Part shown: piece after piece, positions 1-7,417 of the stretch
Numbering within the stretch: the first letter of the stretch is position 1
How the letters are laid out: every line of letters begins with the position of its first letter
Assembly: GCA_021799275.1 (NCBI GenBank)
Contig: JAJZAT010000020.1
Coordinates: 1 to 59,585 of the forward strand
Direction of reading: 5' to 3'
Length of the DNA: 59,585 nt
Source: Bacillota bacterium
GTDB taxonomy: Bacteria > Bacillota > Sulfobacillia > JAJZYS01 > JAJYTV01
Notes under the pieces: model-generated
Databases searched by the model: none
What the model was told of the DNA's origin: nothing
The model's input: only the letters and a program-made list of their open reading frames with translations
Program-made: the position numbers and the translations under genes

Positions 1-771
1 TGGGTGTTCGTCGGGCAACGCACGGCGGTCTTCATCGCTGCGGCCACGCGCAGCGGCAAGGTGGTGCTGGACCACCTTGCACCTGAGGGCAAGCTGGACG
101 AGGGCGCAGGGCGGACGGTACAGAGCGACTTCTTCGCTGCTTACAACGCCCTGGCGAAGCGGGGGTTCACGCTCGCCGGCTGCTGGGTGCATGCCAGGCG
201 CCCCATCCTGCGCGTGGCGCAGGCCGTGTCCGCGCTTGGGGACTGGGGTGAGACCTGGCAGGGGCGCATCGCCGAACTCTATCGGCTGCGCCGGGCCTGG
301 CTTGCAGAGCAGGCGGGCACCCCTGCGTACGAAACCGCCAGGACGCTGGTGAGCGCGCACGTCGAGGCGATTCGCCAGACCCTGCTCGCCGAGCTGACGG
401 ATCCCAAGCTCCCGCAGCAGGCCCACAAGGCGCTCTCCCTGATGGCCAAAGGCTGGCCGAGGCTGACCCACTTCCTTGAAGACCCGAACGCTGCCCTGGA
501 CAACAACGCCGCCGAACGTTCCCTGCGCACACCGGTCGTCGGGCGCAAGAACTTCTACGGTAGCGGCACGGGCTGGTCTGCCGAACTCGCGGCTGTGACC
601 TTCACGATCGCCGAGACGGCCAAGAAGAACGGCGTCGACCCACTGCACTTCCTGCAGGAGTACCTTGGGGCCTGCGCCGAACAGGGTGGCAAACCACCGC
701 AAGGCGAGGCCCTCGCCCGCTTCCGCTGCTGGCTGAGGCCTGCCGTGCGGCAAGGAGACGACACTTCCTGA
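1..771 (+). CDS. IS66 family transposase, 3' part (5' end outside the window)
   Basis: Cut-and-paste transposase of an IS66-type insertion sequence; only the C-terminal 255 or so residues are in the window and the frame is open through base 1. The diagnostic IS66 C-terminal block is present at about residues 165-205: LDNNAAERSLRTPVVGRKNF followed by a YGSGTGWSAE stretch and an AETAKKNGVDP helix. An earlier QSDFFAAYNAL segment with a conserved WVHARR motif matches the catalytic core of the family. The stop codon TGA (769-771) overlaps the probable CTG start of the following DruA-like gene, so both are probably translated from one transcript. The left end of the element cannot be seen. Confidence 0.9.
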   Translation, partial: WVFVGQRTAVFIAAATRSGKVVLDHLAPEGKLDEGAGRTVQSDFFAAYNALAKRGFTLAGCWVHARRPILRVAQAVSALGDWGETWQGRIAELYRLRRAWLAEQAGTPAYETARTLVSAHVEAIRQTLLAELTDPKLPQQAHKALSLMAKGWPRLTHFLEDPNAALDNNAAERSLRTPVVGRKNFYGSGTGWSAELAAVTFTIAETAKKNGVDPLHFLQEYLGACAEQGGKPPQGEALARFRCWLRPAVRQGDDTS

Positions 772-1643
772 GCGCTATCCGCTACTGCGGCCGCCTGTTT
801 ACAGATCAAGACCTCGAACTCCTCCAAGGACTGCTCGCCGACCGCGAAACCTACCCCAACCGCGCGGCGATCGCGCGTGCTCTGTGCGAGGCCCTCGACT
901 GGCGTCAGGGAAACGGCCGCCTCAAGGATATGTCCGCGCGCCAGGCGCTCCTGCGGATGCAGAGCGACGGCCTCATCGTCCTGCCTCCGTCCACCCGTCA
1001 GCACGCCAACAACGTCCCCAAAAACCCTGCCTTCACGCCGGCATCCGACCCGCGGGAGCAGATCACCGGCTCCCGGCACGATCTCAAATCTCTGCGCCTT
1101 GATCTTGTCGTCCGCCGCAGCGACATGCTGCTTTGGCGCGAGCTGATCGCACGCTACCACTACCTCGGCTACACGCCTCTGACCGGGGCCCGCATGCACT
1201 ACCTGATCTACGATGGCGACCGGCTACTCGGCGCCATCGGCTTCGGCGCCTCCGCCTGGAAGCTCGCCCCGCGCGACCGCTTCATCGGCTGGACCCCTGC
1301 CCAGCGTGAGCACAACCTGCACCTCGTCGTCAACAACGCCCGCTTCCTGCTGCTGCCTTGGGTACACGTCAAATACCTGGCCTCGTCCGTCCTCGCCCTG
1401 GCCGCCCGTCGCATGCAGCAGGACTGGATCGAGCGTCACAACTACCGCCCCGTGCTGCTTGAGACCTTCGTCGACCATCGCCTCTACCCCGGCACCTGCT
1501 ACAAGGCATCCAACTGGACCTACGTTGGCGACACCCAGGGCCGCGGCAAGCTCGATCGCCACACCCTCCGCGACAAGCCGATCAAGGCCATCTTCCTATA
1601 CCCGTTGGCCAAGGACTTCCGCACTCAACTCACAGCGATCTGA
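768..1643 (+). CDS. DruA-like protein (DUF4338), transposon-associated
   Basis: DUF4338 is the domain of DruA from the Druantia anti-phage systems and is also found as a companion of transposases; its biochemical role is not settled. The ATG at 930 is too far downstream: the same frame upstream encodes the family's N-terminal block (IRYCGRLFTDQDLELL, then LCEALDWRQGNGRLKD). I therefore start it at CTG 768, which has an AAGGAG site (752-757) about 10 bases upstream and overlaps the transposase stop as CTGA. This gives 291 residues. The core has WRELIARYHYLGYTPLTGAR and ends KASNWTYVGDTQGRGK, as expected for the family. No druB-E genes are nearby, so it looks like IS66 cargo rather than a Druantia locus. 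Confidence 0.8.
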   Translation: MSAIRYCGRLFTDQDLELLQGLLADRETYPNRAAIARALCEALDWRQGNGRLKDMSARQALLRMQSDGLIVLPPSTRQHANNVPKNPAFTPASDPREQITGSRHDLKSLRLDLVVRRSDMLLWRELIARYHYLGYTPLTGARMHYLIYDGDRLLGAIGFGASAWKLAPRDRFIGWTPAQREHNLHLVVNNARFLLLPWVHVKYLASSVLALAARRMQQDWIERHNYRPVLLETFVDHRLYPGTCYKASNWTYVGDTQGRGKLDRHTLRDKPIKAIFLYPLAKDFRTQLTAI

Positions 1644-1664
1644 ACCCTCTCCGCATGGGGTTCA
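1641..1664 (+). terminator. Hairpin at the end of the IS66/DruA pair
   Basis: Perfect 7-bp inverted repeat TGAACCC (1641-1647) and GGGTTCA (1658-1664). It begins at the DruA stop codon. There is no U-tract, so it may be a weak terminator or a structure belonging to the element end. Confidence 0.35.
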
Positions 1665-1786
1665 GTGAATGTGTACTAAGCAAGCTGTTTAAACCCTAGC
1701 GTTCGGATCGTGCATCGCCAGGCTGTCTCGAGACGTCTGCCGACCGACGATGGGCTCCATGCCCCCACAAGTATGGGTAAGCAATC

Positions 1787-1862
1787 TTGACTGCCGTACT
1801 TGTATTTTCTATGCTACCCTGGCTGGTATGCCGATAGGATACGTGCTAGGAGGTGATCTTTG
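1787..1862 (+). promoter_or_regulatory. Sigma-A-like promoter and strong ribosome site upstream of the rhodanese operon
   Basis: TTGACT (1787-1792), a 17-base spacer and TATGCT (1810-1815) make a near-consensus promoter in the 460-base gap before the rhodanese gene. AGGAGGTGATC (1848-1858) follows, only 2 bases before a TTG at 1860 that opens a 15-codon frame (reading GLGGLPLYAADHRP after the start) closed at 1905-1907. The rest of the gap (1908-2101) shows nothing recognisable apart from one frame left open up to about 2059. The tiny frame could be a leader peptide or the remains of a lost gene. Confidence 0.5.
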
Positions 1863-2101
1863 GGCCTAGGCGGCCTACCGCTCTACGCCGCCGATCATCG
1901 CCCTTGACCTGCCGGCGGGGCAAATCGTGACCACCTCCGCAACGCGGGCGGCGTGCCCTGACACCATGCAGGCGAAGCGGGTTCGCAGAACTGCCGAGTT
2001 CGTCCGGCTCGGCGAAGGCTCGCCCATCTCGAAATGTACGCCCAGCTCCGATGCTTGATAGAAGATCGGGCGGGCTTCAACACATTGGGGGAGAATGACA
2101 C

Positions 2102-2725
2102 TTGAGCGACCTTGCCATATCCGTCGCCGACCTGCGCGAAGCGCAGGCAGCGGGCGCCCAGATTGTCGACGTTCGCCAGTCCGTTTCGTACATAAGGGAA
2201 CATGTCCCGGATTCGATCAACATCCCGTACGCCCGGCAGGGCTTCACCGAGCAGGCCGCCTTCTACCTGCAGCGTGACAGGGCGGTGGTGCTCCTGGCGG
2301 CCAGCATGCCGATCGCAGACGTTGCCGGGCAAGCTCTCCGCAATGCCGGCTTTTCGGTGCTGGGGGCACTAGAAGGAGGCATCTCAGCGTGGAAGCAGGC
2401 CGGCGGCGCGATAGCGGCGATCGGCGAGATCACGGCCACCGAACTCGAGAACTTCATCGAGCAGGGCGATGCACCCCTGATCGTCGACGTTCGCGAGACA
2501 TGGGAATTCAACGCGGGTCACATCCGTGGGTCGAAGCACATGCCGCTGTCGCAGTTCGGGAGGACCTACCGGGAACTTCCTCAGGACGCACCGGTCGTCT
2601 TCGTCTGCGCAAGCGGCGCGCGAAGCGGCGATGTGGTGCAGTTCCTCTACCGCCTCGGCTACCGGCAGGTCTACAACCTTACGGGTGGCATGGCGGCCTG
2701 GCTCTCAGAACGACGCCGGGCCTGA
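2102..2725 (+). CDS. Tandem-domain rhodanese-like sulfurtransferase
   Basis: Two rhodanese folds in one 207-residue cytoplasmic protein. The second domain (about residues 115-205) has the active-site loop CASGARS with the persulfide-carrying cysteine. The equivalent loop in the first domain reads LAASMPIADVAG and lacks cysteine, so that domain should be catalytically inert. The TTG start at 2102 follows a GGGGGA site; the ATG at 2095 is out of frame. The downstream TauE/SafE exporter suggests a role in handling sulfane sulfur, for example making sulfite or thiosulfate that the exporter removes. The physiological donor cannot be read from the sequence. Confidence 0.85.
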   Translation: MSDLAISVADLREAQAAGAQIVDVRQSVSYIREHVPDSINIPYARQGFTEQAAFYLQRDRAVVLLAASMPIADVAGQALRNAGFSVLGALEGGISAWKQAGGAIAAIGEITATELENFIEQGDAPLIVDVRETWEFNAGHIRGSKHMPLSQFGRTYRELPQDAPVVFVCASGARSGDVVQFLYRLGYRQVYNLTGGMAAWLSERRRA

Positions 2726-2849
2726 CCGCACGGAGAACCGGCGGCAGGCATCCGGTGCCCTCGACATCGCCCGCGACCGTCTGCCCGGCCGCGGCAATGT
2801 TCTGGGTGGCCTCGAAGATCTCAATGCAACGCAGCCTGGAGTTGATGTC

Positions 2850-3635
2850 GTGTACGCGCTCTCGCTCGCGATGGCGGTCAAGGCCGTCATCTCCGGAGCA
2901 CTCGTCGGATTCACGCTTGGCGTCATCGGCGGTGGCGGATCCATCCTGGCGGTGCCACTGCTCGTCTACTTCGTCGGATACGCGAGGCACCCGCACACCG
3001 CGATCGGCACCACCGCCATCGCCGTGGCGGTCAATGCCCTGATCGCCGCCGTCCCGCACATACGGGCGAAGACCGTGCAGTTCAGGGTAGGTGCCTACTT
3101 TGCCCTCGCGGGAATCCTGGGGGCGACTCTCGGCTCGAAGCTCGGGCTCATGGTACAGGGACAGCGTCTGCTCCTGCTCTTCGCTCTTCTCATGGTCGTG
3201 ATCAGCGTGCTCATGTGGCGGCGGGGTGATCGCCGCACGCCAGAGATCCAGACAGGCGGCGACGTCCGCTTCTCGCTTGCGCTCGTCACCGGGACCGGTT
3301 TCGCTGTCGGCGCGGCCTCCGGGTTCTTCGGTATTGGCGGAGGGTTCCTGATCGTCCCGGGCCTCATCATGTCCGCAGGCCTCTCGATGATCGCCGCGGT
3401 CGGCACGTCGCTGCTTTCAGTGTTCGTCTTCGGCGCGACGACTGCCGTGCAGTACGCGCTGGCAGGGAAGATCGACTTCCCGGTCGCCCTCCTCTTCATC
3501 GTCGGCGGTCTCCTCGGCGGCGGACTAGGGGCCGCTGCAGGGCGCAGGATTGGCAGCACTCGCCTCAACCGCGTCTTTGCCGTCGCCCTGGTCGTCATCG
3601 CCATCTACATGATCCTGCGGCAGGTTCTTGGTTAG
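2850..3635 (+). CDS. TauE/SafE family sulfite/anion exporter
   Basis: Integral membrane protein of 261 residues with about eight hydrophobic helices and the two family repeats: GALVGFTLGVIGGGGSILAV near the N-terminus and GAASGFFGIGGGFLIVP in the middle. The family exports sulfite, sulfoacetate or related organosulfur anions. The GTG start at 2850 has a TGGAGT site about 8 bases upstream; the same frame is open further upstream but that part overlaps the rhodanese gene and carries no family sequence. It lies 124 bases after the rhodanese gene and probably shares its transcript. Confidence 0.85.
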   Translation: MYALSLAMAVKAVISGALVGFTLGVIGGGGSILAVPLLVYFVGYARHPHTAIGTTAIAVAVNALIAAVPHIRAKTVQFRVGAYFALAGILGATLGSKLGLMVQGQRLLLLFALLMVVISVLMWRRGDRRTPEIQTGGDVRFSLALVTGTGFAVGAASGFFGIGGGFLIVPGLIMSAGLSMIAAVGTSLLSVFVFGATTAVQYALAGKIDFPVALLFIVGGLLGGGLGAAAGRRIGSTRLNRVFAVALVVIAIYMILRQVLG

Positions 3636-3739
3636 GCCCGAGTCCCATCTGTTGGCCGTCTAGCCAGGCCCGGCCACTTGACCGCACTACCCCTTTTTCT
3701 GTTCTCCAACAGCCCTTCTCGTTACCGACACACACTGAA

Positions 3740-3778
3740 AGCCCCGGACCTCGCCACCACGGCTGAGTCCGGGGCTTC
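3740..3778 (+). terminator. Strong hairpin terminator after the TauE/SafE gene
   Basis: AGCCCCGGAC (3740-3749) pairs perfectly with GTCCGGGGCT (3767-3776). It lies in the 325-base gap between the exporter and a convergent minus-strand gene and could serve both strands. Nothing else was recognised in 3636-3960. Confidence 0.75.
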
Positions 3779-3960
3779 GCACGCCCACGGTTAGGTCAGG
3801 AGACCCCTTTAATCACTAGCATGCATGAAGTTAATGCGATGGGGTCACCTTTCGTTTGCCAGGTGTATCGCCGTATAACCTCTGCCTCTGCCCAAGAAAT
3901 AACGGCGACGAGGCTTGCCTCGCCTCCGTACCGGGCTTGGACCGCTATGCGTGCTGCGAT

Positions 3961-4497
3961 CTAGGGGAGTGGGGGAGTATCGGTCACGTTGTAGCTGTCG
4001 AGGTGGAATGTCGCGGTACCGCTCTGTAGCCCTACGCCATTGGCAAAGCAGCAGCCGCCGCCAAACGCCAATCCGATCATCGTCACATTGGACGCTGCGT
4101 GCTCGAAGCCTGACGCATATGTCCCGGTCCCGAAATGGCCATAGAGGTCACTCCAGTTGGCTCCGCTAACGACGGCATTCAGTGTGATCGCTGTACCATC
4201 CGAGGCGAGCTGATAGGAAATGGGATTCGACCACCAGTAGTTGGTCTCCACGAACGAGCCGCCTTTATTCCGCGTCTGGAAGAACAACCGAACGGAGGAC
4301 GGCGTGCCGCAGGGGTTATCGGCGGTGTTGTACCAGAACACAGGAGAGGTGCCCGTGACGGTGAATGTGGCGGACACTGTCTTGCCATAGATGTCGCCGA
4401 GCAGCCCGCTCTTGCTCTGGGAGCCCTGGGTCGTCGCAAGGTACGCTGCGCCAAGCCTTCTACGTTGTGCGTGGCATTCCTGCCAACATGTGGGCAT
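3961..4497 (-). CDS. Hypothetical protein with beta-sandwich-like composition
   Basis: 178 residues, unknown function. From about residue 35 it is a run of beta-strand-like segments rich in Thr, Ser, Gly and aromatics (KTVSATFTVTGT, PSSVRLFFQTRNKGGSF, YWWSNPISYQL), ending with an SNVTMIGLAFGGGCCFANG motif. That composition resembles secreted adhesive or carbohydrate-binding beta-sandwich domains. The annotated ATG has a GAGGGGGA site upstream, but the first 30 residues (MPTCWQECHAQRRRL) look unlike a signal peptide, so the N-terminus may be degraded or frameshifted. It is isolated between a terminator and an oppositely oriented gene. Confidence 0.5.
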   Translation of the reverse strand: MPTCWQECHAQRRRLGAAYLATTQGSQSKSGLLGDIYGKTVSATFTVTGTSPVFWYNTADNPCGTPSSVRLFFQTRNKGGSFVETNYWWSNPISYQLASDGTAITLNAVVSGANWSDLYGHFGTGTYASGFEHAASNVTMIGLAFGGGCCFANGVGLQSGTATFHLDSYNVTDTPPLP

Positions 4498-4628
4498 ACC
4501 CCATTCCCCCTCACGTTAGCAGCGGCACCCCTTGATCGAACATCACGAGGTCACAAAGTCGCAGCTCTGCTCTGCTCCCGAGGACCGTAAAGGAAGATGC
4601 CGTGCACTCCCAGAACTCAAGATTTTAG

Positions 4629-4987
4629 GTGATCGGGTTGCCACTTCCCGCTTTGATCAAGGAACTCGCCGCTACCAAGCTACGGGCGTTCCGCGGGAGT
4701 CAGGTTCCACAACACAGCAGGGGTGCCCTGCGCCTTGCATTCGGTTTCCGTGCCATGTCGGTGATACTCTGCGAGCGGCACCCCCTTGGCAACCCCAACT
4801 GGATCCAGAGTGGACGAAGATCCCGGTGGCGCAGTTCCGGTATGCTGTGGAGTCGAGCTTATGGACAGTCTATTGGGCAGATCGCAATAGTCGCTGGCGC
4901 GAAGACTACGAGACACAACCATCGCACAATCTCGAGGACCTAATTGCAGAAGTCGCGGACGACGTCACAGGTATCTCTTGGGGGTAG
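4629..4987 (+). pseudogene. DUF3024 family gene broken by a one-base frameshift
   Basis: Two adjacent frames together make one DUF3024-type protein of about 110-120 residues. The first frame supplies VPQHSRGALRLAFGFRAM and then SVILCERHP; the second, from about 4780, supplies PPWQPQLDPEWTKIPVAQF and ends in the family's typical tail LIAEVADDVTGISWG. Adding one C to the C-run at 4780-4785 restores a continuous frame (CERHPPW). DUF3024 has no established function. The break may be a true mutation or a homopolymer error. The gene lies just upstream of the AbiEii-like pair. Confidence 0.65.
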
Positions 4988-5020
4988 TACGCAGACGATC
5001 ATCGAGGAGGGGGACCGGAC

Positions 5021-5305
5021 GTGGCCAAAGGCGACATCGACACACTAGTGCTCGGCTCCGCCAACACATGCTGGCGAGATCCCATTGACCTGCCGACACT
5101 TCTAAGTCTCTTGCAGAAGCGTGAGGATCCCGGGCGGTGGATAGGTCCTGTAGCTCAGTTGTTTTCGGACGTCCCGCTGTCCGCACTGAAGCGCTTTGCA
5201 GAACGGCATCAACTGTCCAGATCCGACCTGAGTGCGTATTTCGCTCTCTACATGGGACAGCGCGGAGACGCGAATCCCGAAGTTGAGGCATGGCTAGATG
5301 GATAG
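5021..5305 (+). CDS. Small protein paired with AbiEii-like nucleotidyltransferase (putative antitoxin)
   Basis: 94-residue, mostly helical soluble protein starting with GTG 5021 behind a GAGGAGGGGG site. It overlaps the start of the nucleotidyltransferase gene by 8 bases, the arrangement seen in toxin-antitoxin pairs. It contains SALKRFAERHQLSRSDLSAY, which could be a short helix-turn-helix or helical bundle, but I do not recognise the family. It is much shorter than the usual AbiEi antitoxin, which is a winged-helix protein of roughly 200 residues or more. The antitoxin role is inferred from position only. Confidence 0.6.
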   Translation: MAKGDIDTLVLGSANTCWRDPIDLPTLLSLLQKREDPGRWIGPVAQLFSDVPLSALKRFAERHQLSRSDLSAYFALYMGQRGDANPEVEAWLDG

Positions 5306-5948
5306 CTGGGAGTACCTATTCGATCGAGCCATGGAGGCTCTGGACAGCGTGGATCGCAGTCTCCTGCCAAAGCCACAATGGACCTTCGGTGGCGGGACGG
5401 CTTTAATGCTCACCTATCGCCATCGTATCAGCCGGGACATCGATATTTTTCTTGACAGACCGGAATGGTTGACGGTTCTGTCGCCACGCTTGAACGATGT
5501 GACCGATGGCTTCTGCGTAGATTACGTAGAAGACACCCGGTTCCTGAAGCTCTCCCTCAGCGAAGGTGAAATCGATTTCATCGTGGCGCCATTACTGACC
5601 CATCCTGGCGCCGTAGTTGGCGAGCTTCGCGGCCGTAACATCGCCGTGGAGACTCCCGTTGAGATTGTCGCAAAGAAGCTCCGCTACCGCGGAACTCGGC
5701 TGCGGAGTCGTGACGTGATCGACTTGGCGATGGTGTGTTCATCATTGGCGGACTCGCGGAATCTGGCACGCTTCGCTGAGCTTTGGGCCCCCCAGCTACC
5801 GGCCATCCTCGGGCATCTTGAGAGCATGCGTGCTCACTTCAGCGAAGAGGTCGCGGGGCTTGCCCTTCTCCCTTCGGGCGAGCGGCTGCGGGCAAACGCC
5901 CTGCAGATTGCCATAGACTTCCTTAGCAGGCCGAATAAAGTCTATTAG
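5298..5948 (+). CDS. AbiEii/AbiGii-type nucleotidyltransferase (putative toxin)
   Basis: 216-residue protein of the DUF1814 nucleotidyltransferase family, whose AbiEii members act as toxins in abortive-infection systems, with MenT-type members modifying tRNA. The core motif is visible at about residues 31-52: FGGGTALMLTYRHRISRDID, followed by IFL, with the GG-T and D-D elements expected for the catalytic site. ETPVEIVAKKLRYRG and RSRDVIDLAM follow, as in the family. The ATG start lies inside the end of the upstream 94-residue gene, so the two are translationally coupled. Confidence 0.8.
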   Translation: MDSWEYLFDRAMEALDSVDRSLLPKPQWTFGGGTALMLTYRHRISRDIDIFLDRPEWLTVLSPRLNDVTDGFCVDYVEDTRFLKLSLSEGEIDFIVAPLLTHPGAVVGELRGRNIAVETPVEIVAKKLRYRGTRLRSRDVIDLAMVCSSLADSRNLARFAELWAPQLPAILGHLESMRAHFSEEVAGLALLPSGERLRANALQIAIDFLSRPNKVY

Positions 5949-6152
5949 CAGACCCTCGGATGAGCCGGGGTCAGCTTCGAGCGCCACGCTCTTAACGCCT
6001 GCCTCACCGTACCGCGTATACTTGCTGTTAAGGTCCAAGTTCCCTCGGTCGCCCGCAGGCAGGACCAACGCGCCGAGTTCGCGCCGTCGGGAATGGGCCA
6101 AGGGCGCATGACGCGGGCTTACGGCCGCGTTCACGAACAGGGAAAGAAGGTG

Positions 6153-6272
6153 ATGGCCAATGCAGCATTGCGCCGGACGGGCAGCGGACCGTCAACACCG
6201 CCAGCAGGCCGTCGCCTTCCTCGTGCCGCAATGGCGCGGCATAACGCATGGAACATGGGCGCAGACGCGTGA
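6153..6272 (+). CDS. Possible 39-codon upstream ORF coupled to the DUF2127 gene
   Basis: ATG 6153 is preceded by GGAAAGAAGGTG and opens a 39-codon frame whose TGA overlaps the GTG start of the next gene as GTGA. It has no recognisable domain and is Arg/Ala rich. It may be a translated leader or coincidence. The gap before it (5949-6152) shows nothing recognisable. Confidence 0.3.
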   Translation: MANAALRRTGSGPSTPPAGRRLPRAAMARHNAWNMGADA

Positions 6273-6790
6273 GTGACGCTGGCAAGTCCACGCGATCGCG
6301 GCTTCACGGCATTAAGCTTTTGGGTCGCCCCCTGCCCCTGATGCTCATCATCGCGGAGAAGGCAATCGTAGCGGTCGTTCTTGCGGCGGCGGCCGTGGTA
6401 GCGTTCGTGGTGCGCGGCCGGGTGGTCGATCCGCTGCACCTGCTCTTCGCCGACGAACTCACGGAAGACCCGCACGACGTCTACCTCCACTGGGTGATAT
6501 CGCACGCCCCTCACCTGACCACATACGTTGGGCCATGGGTGGCAGTCGCTTTGGCCCTCTGGTGTCTGCTGTACGCCGTCGAGGGAATCGGTCTTTGGCG
6601 CGAGCGCACGTGGGCTGAGCTTCTCGTCATCGTGGAAACGGCCTCGTTCTTGCCGATCGAAATCTGGGACCTCGTCAAGAAGTTCCACCTGCTCAGCCTC
6701 GGCACCCTCATCGTCAACCTCGCGGTGCTGCTGTACGTGGTGTATTTCTACCGCCGCACTCATCCCAGACGCCATCCGACGAGTCCTTAG
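6269..6790 (+). CDS. DUF2127 family membrane protein
   Basis: About 173 residues with four predicted membrane helices: AIVAVVLAAAAVVAFVV, PWVAVALALWCLLYAVEGI, a short third segment ELLVIVETASFLP, and LIVNLAVLLYVVYFYRR at the C-terminus. The spacing and the EGIGLWRERTWAE segment match DUF2127, a family of unknown function. I prefer GTG 6269, which overlaps the upstream small frame as GTGA; ATG 6248 is an in-frame alternative with no clear ribosome site. Confidence 0.75.
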   Translation: MSDAGKSTRSRLHGIKLLGRPLPLMLIIAEKAIVAVVLAAAAVVAFVVRGRVVDPLHLLFADELTEDPHDVYLHWVISHAPHLTTYVGPWVAVALALWCLLYAVEGIGLWRERTWAELLVIVETASFLPIEIWDLVKKFHLLSLGTLIVNLAVLLYVVYFYRRTHPRRHPTSP

Positions 6791-6801
6791 AGTCCAACGG
6801 C

Positions 6802-6833
6802 AAGGGAGCGTCCCCAAGCGGCGACGCTCCCTT
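6802..6833 (+). terminator. Hairpin after the DUF2127 gene
   Basis: AAGGGAGCGTC (6802-6812) and GACGCTCCCTT (6823-6833) are perfect complements just after the stop codon. The U-tract is poor. Confidence 0.6.
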
Positions 6834-6913
6834 GTGGCGGGAATGGTACCGAACTGGCCTCACCGCTCGCGGAAAGGAATATGTATCTCCAGGCGGAAGT
6901 TTCCACCTAGAGA

Positions 6914-7186
6914 GTGCCTACGGGGCGGGTGCGCAAGATGTTCGTCGCGGCGACCGGCATGTTCTTGGCCGTGGTGGTGGCGCTCGAGTGGGGGCTTGTG
7001 AAGTTTCTGCGAGACGAGTTCTTCTACGAGCGCCGCCGCAAGGGCTTTCGCAACCGGCGGCTACATAGGGTTGGCCTTGTCTGCTGGGGCATCGCCAGCG
7101 TGGGCCTTGCCGTGGTCGGCCTCTTTCTCATCCGCGCCATCATCGTGCTCTCCTGGACGACGCCCATGCCCACGCTGGGCCACTGA
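6914..7186 (+). CDS. Small two-helix membrane protein, hypothetical
   Basis: About 90 residues. Hydrophobic segments FVAATGMFLAVVVALEWGLV and LVCWGIASVGLAVVGLFLIR flank a strongly basic loop (YERRRKGFRNRRLHR). No family is recognised. GTG 6914 is the longest start; ATG 6938 (MFVAATG) is also possible. No strong ribosome site is visible. The gap to the next gene (7187-7417) contains nothing recognisable. Confidence 0.5.
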   Translation: MPTGRVRKMFVAATGMFLAVVVALEWGLVKFLRDEFFYERRRKGFRNRRLHRVGLVCWGIASVGLAVVGLFLIRAIIVLSWTTPMPTLGH

Positions 7187-7417
7187 CCGTCCGGCCGTCG
7201 CCGCCAGCCGTGATTCCCGGCGCCGAGCGGACTTCTGCAAACGTGAACCGGGGCACCTCCCCGAGCAAACTAAAAGCCGCGCTGCCCATTGACAGCACGA
7301 CCACGCATGCGCGAATCTATAGTGGTTGGAACGCAGTCAACCCAATGATTAGACCTATCCAACTTGATTCTACACCGGGTGGCCTTCGGAAGTCAACCCA
7401 CTGAAGGAGGAGTTGTC

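Noticed and set aside
1777-1800. GTAAGC at 1777 as the right end of the IS66 element
   Set aside because: IS66 ends point inward with GTAAGC at both tips; at the right end the plus strand should read GCTTAC, so the orientation is wrong.
5796-6134. A 112-codon minus-strand frame at the end of the nucleotidyltransferase gene
   Set aside because: Part of it looks protein-like, but half overlaps the certain plus-strand gene and no ribosome site or family is seen.
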